64,000 bases of DNA from Stenogyne calaminthoides (lineage: Eukaryota > Streptophyta > Magnoliopsida > Lamiales > Lamiaceae). Under the pieces are notes generated by a model that had not been told where the DNA came from, did no database searches, and worked only from the letters and a program-made list of their open reading frames with translations. Every line of letters begins with the position of its first letter. The stretch's first letter is position 1. The stretch spans positions 20,973,434-21,037,433 of the forward strand of contig JBBCBC010000021.1 of NCBI GenBank assembly GCA_037126765.1. Reading direction: 5' to 3'. Positions 33,244 through 44,789 of the stretch are shown here, one piece after another. The position numbers and the translations under genes were made by a program.

Positions 33244-34865
33244 TTCAACTCGGTAAATATCGCAGATTCTACAAGGACTATCAAGACAATAGAAGAAACA
33301 GGAGGCCAACTGACAGATCACCAGAAAGATCCAGATCAGATGACCGAAGGGATCACAGAGATGATAAAAGAGATGATCGGTCAGATGAGAAAAGAGATAG
33401 CAGATCTGATAGAAGGAGTTCAGATTACTATTAGAAAGGAAAGTCACCTGACAGATCCTACAGACGGAGTGACTCACCTGGCAGAGGAAGTTCCGTGGAT
33501 CATGGATAATGCTTCAACTGCTTGAAACCAGGTCACTACAGCTCCGACTGCCCAGACCTGACTCCCAGAGAAAGAGAAGAGAAGCGGAACAAAAGAGAGC
33601 TACGCTTCAAAGACAGAAAAGCCATGGTTGCTGACACATCAGGAATTGATGATTCCTATCTGCCTTCTGAGGACTCTGGCTACTCATCTGTAGAAGATTT
33701 CTGTCTGATAAGCAATGCAAATGATTTCTTCGACCATGAAGATCTTATATTCTCTTCAGATGATGATGAAATCTGCCTGATGGCCAGGGAGGAAGACCAA
33801 TCTGAGGTAACTTCCAAACATTCTGCTTTTTCAATTTCCACACCAGCTATTATTAGCACACCTGCTGGAGAGATTGACTTGCAGCTCTACTCTGAGCAAT
33901 TGCTTGATGATCTCTCTGATGCAGTAGACACTTATACAATAGTGGAAGCTTAAAATGATAAGCTAAGGATCAGAAATAATCAGCTTGTTAAAGAGAACGC
34001 TGTCAGTAAGGCTGCTGAACTGAAATCAGTTTAAACTGCTCAGAAGGTAACTGAAGAACTTAAAGTTCTGAAAGTTAAATCTTCTGATCAGGAGAAACAG
34101 ATTAAAGATCAGCTAGCAATCAACAAACAGCAAGCTGATGATTTCAAAATTCTACAAGCTATGTTTGATGAGCTATTCCGACTACATGAGAGTCTTAAAT
34201 ATACTGAGGATAGTCTGCGCAAGAAAATAGAGGTTTTCACGAAGTCATTCTCTGACAAAGATACACTAAAAGCTAAACATGTATCTGATAAGGGAAAGAG
34301 ACCTGTTGAGCAAGTAAGGCAAGTGCCTAATCAGAAAGGGAACAGAAATGGACCCCAACTGATTAAGCATCAGCCGAGGAATCAACAGAGGAACCCAGTT
34401 CTTCTGAAGAGACCTCAACCTGATCAGCAGATTAGGTATCAGAAGAGACAACCTGTAAAAAGGAAATCTAATATGAGACCCAATCAAGGTCAGCTGCCTA
34501 ACAAGCAAGCCATATGTAAACTGCAAAGACCATCTATGCCAAGAAGATATGAATCTTTCAATGGTAGCAGTCGTACCTACCCTTATAACCAGAGACCTAG
34601 GGCTGCTGCACCTGAGCCCCACTGGGTTAAAAGAAGACAAAATGTAAAGAAAAATCCCAAGTCTTCTGATTTACTCAAGGCTCACACGAATAATCATACT
34701 AATTAGAAAGCATATAAAGAGACGTATGATTATGTTGATATGTATGGGAGACAAATCAGGCCTTCTAATCTATCTGATTACCATGGAAGTGCCCTGTTTG
34801 TGTGGATCCCTAAATCCACCACTAACCCCTCAGAACCCAATTCCAAAGGGGTACCTAAAGCCTGA
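33244..34865 (+). pseudogene. El-5 gag C-terminal part with zinc knuckle
   Basis: Resumes gag after El-4. 33244-33480 encodes an Arg/Asp/Ser-rich basic domain; then a CCHC zinc knuckle CFNCLKPGHYSSDC at 33510-33551, preceded by an in-frame TAA. Frame 33522-33953 follows (acidic, Ser-rich) and ends in TAA. 34161-34706 encodes a long Gln/Arg/Pro-rich basic stretch, and after one more stop (TAG where the 41.3-43.1 kb copy has CAG) gag ends at TGA 34863-34865. It binds genomic RNA and assembles the particle in active elements. Confidence 0.8.
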
Positions 34866-34870
34866 TTCGA

Positions 34871-36139
34871 TTGCAGGTTCGCGTGGGTTTGGCCAACAAA
34901 GGAGGTGTACAAGCAACTATCTGGTACATCGATAGTGGATGCTCAAGGCACATGACTGGAAGCAAACATCTCCTTAGCTCTTACAAAGAACAAGAAGGCC
35001 CAAATGTACTCTTCGGTGATGATAACTTTGGTTTTACCAAAGGATTCGGAACCTTAGAGAATGATGATGTACAAGTAACTGGAGTCTCGTATGTCAAAGG
35101 ATTAAAGCACAATCTACTATCAGTATCACAATTCTGCGACAACGGATTCAGCGTTGAGTTCTCGAGTGATAAGTGTATGATTAGGAATCGAGCTACTCAA
35201 CAAATCTTGCTAACTGGTTCAAGGAAAGGTACGATCTACACAACAGATTTGAACAGTTGCCCAAGAAATGCATGCTTAATTGTTAAGAGTTCCAAGAGTA
35301 GCAGTTGGCTCTGGCACAAAAGAATGAGTCATCTGAACTTTAAGACTCTTAACAAGATAGCTAGGATGTCTTTGGTTGAGGGACTTTCGAATGAGGTATT
35401 CTCTAAAGATCAGACATGTGCCGCATGTCAGAAGGGAAAACAAGTTAAAGCCTCATTCAAGGGAATACCTGGACCAGCATCCAGTAGAGTATTGCAACTG
35501 CTTCATATGGATCTATTTGGACCAGTTACACCAGTCAGTCTCATTGGACGCAAATATACTCTGGTAATTGTGGATGATTATTCCAAGTTTACTTGGGTTG
35601 TATTCTTACATATGAAGAATGACACAACGACGAAGATACCCGAGCTGCTCAAGAAACTACAAAACGAAAAGGGTGTCAGCATAGTAAAAATCAAATCAGA
35701 TAAAGGTACATAATTTTTGAACTCTTTTATTACTGATTTTTGCACTGAGTTTGGTATACATCATGAGACGTCAGCTGCAAGAACGCCACAACAAAATGGA
35801 GTAGCAGAACGGAGAAACATAACTCTCAAGGAAGCTGCTCGCACTATGTTAGCTGAACATGCGACACCAAGCCGTTTCTGGGAAGAAGCCATCAATACTA
35901 CATGCCATACTCAGAACAGATGCTCTCTGACTAAGACTCACTTCAAAACACCCTATGAACTGTGGAAGGGTAGAATACCTCATGTTTCTTACTTCCATGT
36001 TTTTGGGTGCAAGTGTTTCATACACAACAATGGGAAGAGTCAGTTGAAGACTTTTGAGGCCAAGTCAGATGAGGGTATATTCTTAGGATATTCCTCATCC
36101 AAAGAAGGCTTTCGGGGTTTACAACAAAACGAACCCTAG
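34871..36139 (+). pseudogene. El-5 protease and integrase
   Basis: Frame 34871-35713 lies in a different frame from gag. It contains the protease motif WYIDSGCSRHMTG with an intact Asp-Ser-Gly at 34931-34939, GLKHNLLSVSQFCDNGF, then the integrase zinc region SWLWHKRMSHLNFKT and CAACQKGK, and the core (LLHMDLFGPVTPVS, LVIVDDYSKFTW, SDKGT). A TAA at 35711-35713 replaces a glutamine codon. Frame 35717-36139 carries ARTPQQNGVAERRN with the catalytic Glu, SRFWEEAI, FGCKCFIHNNGKSQLKTFEA and GIFLGYSS. Apart from one nonsense change this region is well preserved. Confidence 0.9.
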
Positions 36140-38257
36140 TTGTGGAAGAAACACCCCCATATGGTCTTTGATGAGACATCTTCAAACAAGAGAAAGTCGC
36201 CTCGGAACAAGCGTGCACGGATCAACTCCAGCACGACACGCGAAAAATGGATCGGTGAAAGTATCAAGGAGAAAGAATCAACACGTAATAAAGTGTATAT
36301 CCCGTAACTTGATCTTGCCGATTCACTAGGTCAATCGGACCCTAAAGTACGCATGGCCGCCGCTGTAGAAGCGCACAAAGAGAGAGATATCAACCGAACC
36401 ATCTGTTCGGGAAGTTCCTACGAACGCATAAAAGAGCACATGATGAGTCCAACATCACCGAGACATGTTCTTATCAAGTGGATCATAATTCCGCACCACT
36501 CCCGATCACTAGTAATGAATTACTATCGGCGTGGATGATGTTCTCCAAACAGACGCCAGACGTAATAGAAGGACTGGATTACCACCATCCAACCGATCCG
36601 ATTATCGGAGACCCATCCGATAGAGTCAAACTAGACATCGACAGGTGAAAGTGCCATGTATTGTTGTTATCTCGCCTTTGAAGGAACCAACTACAATGAG
36701 AGGAAGCTCTACAAGACGCAAGTCGATTCTAGCCATGCAAGATGAACCGAACAGTTTTGAGAGGAATCAAGTTTGGAAACGGGGATGGACCAACTCATCA
36801 AGACGTGATTGGCACGGGTGGGTATTCAAGAACAAGAGAGATGAGAATAATGTCATAACCAGAATAAGACAAGACTTGTTGCTAAGGGGTATTCACAATC
36901 GGAAGAAATTGATTATGATGAGACCTTTGCACGGTCGCCGCTTAGAAGCCATTCGGTTGTTTTAAGCATATATCTTTGCCCACGAGAGGGTTCATTGTGT
37001 ATAAGATGGATGTAAAGAGTGCATTCTTAAACAGGGGTATTAGCAGAGGAAGTTTATGTTGAACAACCTCCAGGCTTTGAAAAGGGCAACCAAGTGTACC
37101 GTTTAAGGAAAGCTCTTTATGGCCTGAAACAAACTCCTCGAGCTTGGTATGATACACTCTCTCAGTTCTTGATAGACAGCGGTTTCACTAAAGGAATAGT
37201 GGACAGAACCTTATTCAGAATAGAAGATGGAGAAGATATTTTGATGGTTCAGATTTACGTGGACGACATCATCTTCGGATCTCCCAACAAGAAGCTATGC
37301 GAGAGGTTCAGCAAATTGATGCAAGGGAAGTTCGAGATGTCCATGATGGGTCAGATTAATTACTTTCTTGGTTTACAAGTCAAGCAGAGTACAGAAGGGA
37401 TATTCATCTGCCAGGGGAAGTACACAAGGAATCTACTGGCCAAGTTTGGAGTTCAACATTGTAAGGAAGCCAGAATTCCCATGATGACCGGGTTCAAGAT
37501 GAATCCAGATGAGGACGGTCAGAAAACTAATCAGAAAGAATATAGGGCTCTCATTGGATCTCTATTATACCTAACTGCCAGCAGACCATATATCACTTTT
37601 GCAGTAGGTGTATGTGCCAGATTTCAAGCAAATCCAATGCAAAGCCACCTAGAAGCAGCTAAGCGGATTCTCAAGTATCTGAAGGGGACAGTAAACCTTG
37701 GTTTATTTTACCCATCAGATGATAATCTAGAGCTTAGTGGGTATTCTGATTCTGATTACGGAGGTTGCAGAATCGACAGGAAGTCAACCTCAGGTTCATG
37801 TCAGTTTCTGGGAAATAAACTGATCTCTTGGTTTTCGAAGAAGCAGACATCAGTTGTGACATCTACTACTGAAGCAGAATATATGGCTGCAGGAAGCTGT
37901 TGTTCCCAACTGCTCTGGCTAAGTCAGCAGCTGAGGGATTACAACATCGTAGCTAAGAACGTACCTATATTCTGTGACAGTAATAGTGCTATTGCAATCA
38001 CTCAGAATCATGTTCTACATACAAGATGCAATCATGTGGATGTCATACACCATTTCATCAGAGATCATGTTGAAAAGAAGAATATCAGAATGGAAAAGAT
38101 CCATACTGACAAGCAGAAAGCTGATATTTTAACCAAGCCGCTAGCTGAGATCAGATTCAGAGAATTATGCAATGAGCTAGGGCTTCTGGATCTTGGAGAA
38201 AAAGCACCAGAAATGTTTGGTGGACTGGTCTCCAGAACCAGTTGGTTAGAAGACTAA
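36140..38257 (+). pseudogene. El-5 RT and RNase H
   Basis: 36140-37090 is a corrupted tract in which only pieces are legible (NQVWKRGWTN, WVFKNKRDENNVITR). From 37094 a 387-codon frame runs to TAA 38255-38257: ALYGLKQTPRAWYDTLSQFL, YVDD at 37256-37267, GQINYFLGLQVKQSTEGIFI, SLLYLTASRPYITFAVGVCA, RILKYLKGTVNLGLFYPSDD, RNase H with GYSDSDYGGCRIDRKSTSGS, STTEAEYMAAGSC, CDSNSAIAIT and HFIRDHVEKKNIRMEKIHTD. The C-terminal half of RT and all of RNase H are intact, implying a fairly recent element. Confidence 0.92.
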
Positions 38258-38499
38258 CCAGGTTAAGAGGAATCAGTTGAGTTAAGAATCTCAACTGATC
38301 AGACGATCAGATAAGGAGACGATCTGAAGATCAGACAAGGAGCCGATCTGAAGATCAGACGAGGAGCAGATCAGTTCAAGATATATCAGATTAAGGGGGA
38401 ACTGATCAGATTGGTAGGTTACTTTATAAGTTGATTAAAGCTACGGTCAACAAGCAAGTACAAGTTTAAAGCTACAAATCACATAAGTCAGAAGAGGCA

Positions 38500-38840
38500 A
38501 CACAACAATGAAATAATAGAACTTTTCATTGATAAAGACCCGGAGGTCAGATCTACATTACAAGCTACAAGTGGTATTACAAGCTACAAGTACAAGAAGA
38601 CCCGGAGGTCATTACATAAACCATAAACCATAAACCCTAAGCCAACCCAAGGTAGGGAAGGGGGGAGAGAGATTTTAAGAGCTTGATGCTCTCATTTTCC
38701 CCCGACCCTAAAAGGGGCGTGAGAGGCCTTAAGGAAAATCCTGAGCCACCCTCAGAGCTTCGGAGTGAGGAGCGAGAGCGGCCCTGAAGGATTTCTGTGC
38801 CAGGAGCCCCTAGACCTAAAACCAATGGGCTCTCCAGCTG
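38500..38840 (-). other. region downstream of the antisense ORF (3' UTR-like)
   Basis: Read on the minus strand this looks like a plant 3' untranslated region: paired GACCTCCGGGTCTT elements, then TTTATCAATGAAAAGTTCTA near 38530. Telomere-like ACCATAAACCCTAAGCC on the plus strand lies near 38625-38645. The El-6 spacer repeats the arrangement at 52440-52620. A 62-codon minus-strand frame (38637-38825) falls here and is not conserved. Confidence 0.4.
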
Positions 38841-39233
38841 TTAAATGGGACACAGTGCCACAGGTTTGGTCACAAGGACCATAAGGCCACTAGTGTCGCA
38901 TGTAAATATTGTGTTTGATATACAAAGATCAGCTGTTGACTGATGCATACCGTATACCAAACTCATGTTTTGTTTCAGACTGAGTCTGTTGATGCTAATT
39001 CCGTCATCTCGATAGGCGCACAAGGTGCATACGGTTAGGAGAAGTGCCTTCTCATTTGCTATAGCAGATCCGCCGCCTTGGTGGTAAAGAAGCTTTGCAT
39101 TGATCGTATGTGTAATCTTCGATGACGACGAAAGTAGTAATAAGGAACACACAGGGTTGATTTGAGAATCTGAATTCATTGGAAAAGGGTTAAAGGTTTT
39201 TGCCGGAAGTTTCACCGGAAATAAGGAATTCAT
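38841..39233 (-). CDS. conserved antisense ORF in the El-5 pol to env-like spacer
   Basis: Unrecognised protein. A minus-strand frame, with start taken at ATG 39233 because this is where alignment with the El-6 antisense ORF begins (MNSLFPVKLPAK against MYPGEPLFPVRLPAN). Over the next ~83 residues the two agree at about 66 positions with no indel: NPVC, SSSSKI, HTI, AKLLYHQGGGSA, EK, LLLTVCTLC, YRDDG and SINRLSL are shared. This copy continues to 38841; the El-6 copy stops earlier at a TAA matching CAA here. There is no signal peptide or known motif. A TATA box lies about 72 bases upstream (39305-39312). It could be an acquired gene, or an antisense transcript whose frame is fortuitous. Confidence 0.45.
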   Translation of the reverse strand: MNSLFPVKLPAKTFNPFPMNSDSQINPVCSLLLLSSSSKITHTINAKLLYHQGGGSAIANEKALLLTVCTLCAYRDDGISINRLSLKQNMSLVYGMHQSTADLCISNTIFTCDTSGLMVLVTKPVALCPI

Positions 39234-39304
39234 CGGAAAGCATGGAGTATATGCTAAAGAAGATGAATGGTTTATGTTGTGTTGTTTGCCTAACACCCCA
39301 GGCC

Positions 39305-39312
39305 AATTTATA
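39305..39312 (-). promoter_or_regulatory. TATA box of the El-5 antisense ORF
   Basis: TATAAATT on the minus strand in the context CTATAAATTGG, preserved in El-6 (53225-53232) with similar spacing to the ORF start. Confidence 0.45.
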
Positions 39313-39399
39313 GGAGAAAAATAGGGGTATAAATGCAAATTTATTTTCTCAGAAGACCTTAAGAGAAATTTGCATCGACAACGCATAAGGAACACGCAG

Positions 39400-40059
39400 C
39401 TAATGGTTGGATGAGTTGACGGTGTGAGTAATCACAACGTATCTATGCCATTATTACGGAATGTCAAATCGCGCCAATTTGGGAATCGAGGAGACCTTTT
39501 GACTCCCCAAAGTAAATATTTTGACGGGAATAGACTTAAGTGCATCGGAAATGTGGCCTGAATAGAAGAAGACTGAAGGATGAAGTATATCAGATAAGTG
39601 GATCAGATAAGTGTATCAGAAAAGTAACGAAATTGATTAAACAGAAATCTGATCAGATGAGTGGAATATTGTTGGGAAATGCTTAAGGCTGTCATCAGTA
39701 AGGTCAACAAGTACCAGATCAGATCACAGTGGTAACTGGTTGATTACAATATCAATCAGTCAAATACGTTTCTTATTTATCCCTTTCTGAACATCTTATA
39801 TGCGTTATTTAATAAATTGGTTTTCACTCTGTTTTCTTAACTTTATGACGCATGCACTGCAAAACATTTAATGCGGACATGGGAATATGTATTTAATGCG
39901 TTTTATTGCGAATTTTCAAGTCTAAAATACGAGAAGACTACTTTTCTCAACCGTGCGATCAAAACCTTTTTTGGCTGACTGATCTCAGCCACTGATTTTT
40001 AAAACATGGATACTTGAGTACCTTTGGAAAGTTGTGCAAAAAAGTTTTCCCTCGCATGC
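39400..40059. other. El-5 intergenic region between divergent antisense and env-like units
   Basis: No coding signal. It includes GTATCAGATAAGTGGATCAG-type short repeats (39590-39670) and lies between the two oppositely oriented TATA boxes, so it may act as a shared upstream region (inference). Confidence 0.4.
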
Positions 40060-40066
40060 TATATAT
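40060..40066 (+). promoter_or_regulatory. TATA box upstream of El-5 env-like ORF
   Basis: TATATAT about 345 bases before the env-like ATG. El-6 has TATAAAA at a nearly identical distance (54057-54063). A possible leader intron (GT at 40214, AG at 40338) lies between box and ATG. Confidence 0.45.
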
Positions 40067-40408
40067 CCAAATCTTTCTCAGAAAACTTCTTTCCACTACT
40101 TCGTCTTCTCAAAACTCTCAAAAGATCAAAACTTTCAAAATCTTCAGAAAATTACTTTCAAAATCAATTGATTCCATTTTTTGCGATTTCTCAGTCCTAC
40201 GAATCAATTTTTGGTAATTTCTCATTTAAATATTGCATGATTTCAATTTCTCTGTGGTACCTAGGTTTACAAGTTGTGATGCTATGTTTCTGTAATTTAT
40301 ATTTGATCTAAACACTTACTTGCTAAATTGATGCTAAGATTACTGGTTTGACTGAATTTATTGAAATATCTTACTCAAACTAAACATCAATTTGCATATC
40401 ATACAAAA

Positions 40409-41261
40409 ATGGCATATCTTGTTCCACGATCGGGCCAAGGGAAAAAGTTCTGCAACTTTGCATCGATGAAGAAAGATATCATTGATGAGAAGTATGTAGT
40501 ATTCACCATCACCTCAGATCCTTAATCGCTGGAAATTCTGGAGTGCTTACGAGTATGCGGACTTGAACGATATTGCTCTACACATCAGAACATTGTCCAC
40601 ACACATGAAGCCCTGGAATCTACAGAGGGATGAAGACATTGATGCTGACCTGATTTCTTCCATTGGAGGACTAGAAGTACGAGTGTTGAATGATGATCTC
40701 CAGAGGATTTTCGGTCTAACTCGAGGAAGCATCAATCCAGAGACCTACACGACTGATGTAGGAGAAAAGGAATTTCTTGAAGCCGAGCTGTTGAGACCAG
40801 AAAACAAGGAGAATACAACGAATGTCAAAGCCTCCTACCTGAAGAGGAAATATTTCCTTCTCCTTGAGATCGTTCAGAAGGTGATTATGTGCTCAACTTA
40901 CAGTCTTGTTGCTGTCACTTCCTATAAGAACAGTGTCATGACGGCAATCATCAAGAAGGCTTTTGATATGGATTGGTTGGGTATGGTCAAGGCACGTCTA
41001 TGGAAAGACTAGGGGAAGTTCGAACTGACCCAGAGAAATGAAGTGTGCTTATCTTCCAAGTGCTCTTTTTTACACAAAATCTCAATCATTCTGTCAAACA
41101 AGCTGCCGATGAACCAACAATGGGTGCTACATATGAGACCCGTTTTGGCAAGGCTTCAACATCTGACCAGACTGCTATGCTGAGCTCCGATACCCTAGAT
41201 CTTTATACTGAGAAGATTCAGGATGGGATCAAGGCTGCTATTGAAGACAAATTCACAGCTC
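40409..41261 (+). pseudogene. El-5 env-like ORF (type 2), N-terminal part
   Basis: ATG 40409 in strong context (AAAATGG). It reads MAYLVPRSGQGKKFCNFASM, then a stop. Frame 40563-41012 has LEVRVLNDDLQRIFGLTRGS and KYFLLLEIVQKVIMCSTYSL, followed after another stop by 41045-41269, which ends DTLDLYTEKIQDGIKAAIED. The El-7 counterpart at 63.6-63.9 kb has a similar LDLIS, IQDGVKA and QFNAL sequence, confirming identity. The coding sequence is cut at about 41262 by a foreign gag-pol block and resumes at 43141. Confidence 0.65.
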
Positions 41262-43140
41262 TACTATGAGCAATTTCTTGATGATCTCTCTGATGCAGTA
41301 GCCACTTATACAATAGTGGAAGCTGAAAATGATAAGCTAAGGATCAGAAATAATCAGCTTGTTAAAGAGAACGCCGTCAAGAAAAGTCAACCGAATCGAA
41401 ATCGATTGAAATCGCCGAAGGTAACTGAAGAACTTAAAGTTCTGAAAGTTAAATCTTCTGATCAGGAGAAACAGATTAAAGATCAGCTAGCAATCAACAA
41501 ACAGCAAGCTGATGATTTCAAAATTCTACAAGCTAAGTTTGATGAGCTATTCCGACTACATGAGAGTCTTAAATCTACTGAGGATAGTCTGCGCAAGAAA
41601 ATAGAGGTTTTCACGAAGTCATCAAAAACCGTCAAGATATGAACACCTATTTTCGAACGCCGACTAACAAGAAGGGAATTGGGTATGAGAACCCTACATC
41701 CTCAAAAGCCCCATTTGGTTCACTTCAAAAGGGTGTAATCAAACAAGTCTCTGACAAAGATACACTAAAAGCTAAACATGTATCTGATAAGGGAAAGAGA
41801 CCTGTTGAGCAAGTAAGGCAAGTGCCTAATCAGAAAGGGAACGGAAATGGACCCCAACTGATTAAGCATCAGCCGAGGAATCAACAGAGGAACCCAGTTC
41901 TTCTGAAGAGACCTCAACCTGATCAGCAGATTAGGTATCAGAAGAGACAACCTGTAAAAAGGAAATCTAATATGAGACCCAATCAAGGTCAGCTGCCTAA
42001 CAAGCAAGCCATATGTAAACTGCAAAGACCATCTATGCCAAGAAGATATGAATCTTTCAATGGTAGCAGTCGTACCTACCCTTATAACCAGAGACCTAGG
42101 GCTGCTGCACCTGAGCCCCACTGGGTTAAAAGAAGACAAAATGTAAAGAAAAATCTCAAGTCTTCTGATTTACTCAAGGCTCACACGAATAATCATACTA
42201 ATCAGAAAGCATATAAAGAGACGTATGATTATGTTGATATGTATGGGAGACAAATCAGGCCTTCTAATCTATCTGATTACCATGGAAGTGCCCTGTTTGT
42301 GTGGATCCCTAAATCCACCACTAACCCCTCAGAACCCAATTCCAAAGGGGTACCTAAAGCCTGATTCGATTGCAGGTTCGCGTGGGTTTGGCCAACAAAG
42401 GAGGTGTACAAGCAACTATCTGGTACATCGATAGTGGATGCTCAAGGCACATGACTGGAAGCAAACATCTCCTTAGCTCTTACAAAGAACAAGAAGGCCC
42501 AAATGTACTCTTCGGTGATGATAACTTTGGTTTTACCAAAGGATTCGGAACCTTAGAGAATGATGATGTACAAGTAACTGGAGTCTCGTATGTCGAAGGA
42601 TTAAAGCACAATCTACTATCAGTGTCACAATTCTGCGACAACGGATTCAGCGTTGAGTTCTCGAGTGATAAGTGTACGATTAGGAATCGAGCTACTCAAC
42701 AAATCTTGCTAACTGGTTCAAGGAAAGGTACGATCTACACAGCAGATTTGAACAGTTGCCCAAGAAATGCATGCTTAATTGTTAAGAGTTCCAAGAGTAG
42801 CAGTTGGCTCTGGCACAAAAGAATGAGTCATCTGAACTTTAAGACTCTTAACAAGATATCTAGGATGTCTTTGGTTGAGGGACTTCCGAATGAGGTATTC
42901 TCTAAAGATCAGACATGTGCCGCATGTCAGAAGGGAAAACAAGTTAAAGCCTCATTCAAGGGAATACCTGGACCAGTATCCAGTAGAGTATTGCAACTGC
43001 TTCATATGGATCTATTTGGACCAGTTACACCAGTCAGTCTCATTGGACGCAAATATACTCTGGTAATTGTGGATGATTATTCCAAGTTTACTTGGGTTGT
43101 ATTCTTACATATGAAGAATGAGACAACGATGAAGATACCC
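41262..43140 (+). pseudogene. gag-protease-integrase block embedded in the El-5 env-like ORF
   Basis: Nearly identical to El-5's own 33888-35641. It has the gag basic Gln/Arg-rich region (41639-42364, 241 codons), the TGA between gag and pol (42362-42364), the protease with Asp-Ser-Gly at 42430-42438, and the integrase zinc region and first half of the core, ending after LVIVDDYSKFTW and MKNETTMKIP. No LTR, primer site or polypurine tract accompanies it. Left breakpoint near the shared CAGCTCTACT (about 41262); right breakpoint at 43140, after GATACCCGA. It retains a CAG where the El-5 original has a stop, and a 120-base segment (41630-41750) that the original lacks. Confidence 0.85.
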
Positions 43141-44288
43141 GATGAAGCGATATGTCTCTGCTTTTTGACACCTGCACCTTCTGCCACCGTTCAGATCACT
43201 CCTCTTATTGTTGAAGAACTCAGAGAGGAGATCTCACGGTAATTCATTGCTTTCTGAATCAAGAAGTCCGTCCAACCTCTTTGATGAAACCAAAAAGGGG
43301 GAAGGACAAGAGAATAAAGAGAAGAAAGAAAAATAGACACAGATGATAACAATTACATCTCTACCAAAACCATCAGATTCGACTTGCCGGCCACTCCATC
43401 TATCGATCTCATTCTTTGAAGTGAAAGAAACTGTGGAGCAACACATCAAAGAGATCACTGAACAGAAGATTACTCTTTCAGAGGTTATTGCCAGAGTCGA
43501 CAAGATTGAAGACTTCTCTTCGCTCGCATGTAAAAGAATGGAAACTGATGATCAGGCCAAGAGCCTTGAACTCGCTAAGAAATTAGTCAAGAAGACGAAC
43601 AAGATAAACTCGAGCAAACTCGAGGATAAAGAAAGGCAATGGCAAGATGGTGAAAGCAATCGCGAAGATCGTAGACAAGGCCAATTATTCTCTACCAAAA
43701 GCCGATGACTCTGAACAAACTCAAGAGCAAATCGAATGAGAATAATAAGAGAGGCCGCCATCAAGAAGCGAAGTTAGCAGAGGCTAAGGGACTAAACATC
43801 GCATACATCCGGAGGAAGAGGAAGAATGAAGTCGCAGCAGAGAAATTGCTTGGGAAAAGAATGCCCTTCCCAAGACTGTTAAAGACATCCTTCAGTGCCC
43901 GGCTAGATCCGCTTCCGAATAGGATCGATCGAGGAGAGAATGGTTGTGTGATGTGTACATCCTGGAGAAGATTCCGATTCATCAAGATCAGACAGAAAAT
44001 GATGATGAATTTCGGAACTGGTTAGAAACAATATATCCAGACTTCTACCAAACGGTGATGAAGGAAGGGAAGATCATGTCACTGATACCTGAAGCTCCTC
44101 CCTTTGAACTACTCCTTCCACCTTTGCGTCCAGACAACAAGCTAGATGCTGTCAAATTCAAGAATGCCTACTATGGATTTGCTGACAAAGGAGGGATCCA
44201 TAGAAGAGAAGATCTGGACAAGCTGATGCAAAGGATGTACAAGATGTTTAGCATCCCCAAAGAACTACAAATGTTCAAGTACATCTGA
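43141..44288 (+). pseudogene. El-5 env-like ORF (type 2), C-terminal part
   Basis: Env-like coding resumes with PAPSATVQITPLIVEELREE, matching El-7 (STSVQITPLEVEELK). Then comes a TKKGEG-coding polypurine copy (43292-43306), a coiled-coil region in two frames (43343-43708: VKETVEQHIKEITEQKITLS, VIARVDKIEDF; 43705-44025) and the conserved C-terminal domain in 43944-44288 (FRNWLETIYPDFYQTVMKEG, FKNAYYGFADKGGI, LMQRMYKMFSIPKEL), ending at TGA 44286-44288. Several frameshifts lie in 43240-43990. About 130 residues present in El-7 between the two halves are missing. Confidence 0.7.
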
Positions 44289-44480
44289 GGAAGACAACTT
44301 GGAATCAGATGATAGGTACGCTTTTCACATATTCTAACACACACACCTATCTGAATGAAATATTCCATCTCTCTGATTCTAAGACAACATCTCATTGTCT
44401 TCTAAAGTATGTACTATTTTACATTATCTGCATTTCTATTCGTGGTATCTATTTTTCTGATTAAGGGTTTTGGTTCCATC

Positions 44481-44494
44481 AAAAAGGGGGAAAT
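44481..44494 (+). other. polypurine tract of El-5
   Basis: AAAAAGGGGGAAAT directly before the 3' LTR-A. The stretch 44289-44480 between ORF end and tract is AT-rich and non-coding. Confidence 0.88.
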
Positions 44495-44789
44495 TATTGG
44501 GAAATTTGTATTTAAGTTTTGATGGATGTTCCAAAACAGGTTGTAATAGGACCAGTCAGACCTGTTAGCTGACTGATGACTTAGAATCAGATTAAGATGA
44601 CCAGCTGAAATGTATAGATTGCTGATGTAAAAGATAGGTCACATATTGAGGTGGAACTCAATATGTATAGGTCAGGTCGAGATATCAGATGACCAGATAA
44701 GGTCAGATGATCAGAAGGCTAAGAACAAATCCGAAGATAAGAAGTCAGAAGATCAGGTGAAGACAGAAGACACTGAAACTCAGATAAAG

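Noticed and set aside
34266..34640. Minus-strand 124-codon frame identical at 41765-42139
   Set aside because: Conserved only because the gag sequence is duplicated; it is the complement of the Gln/Arg-rich gag region.
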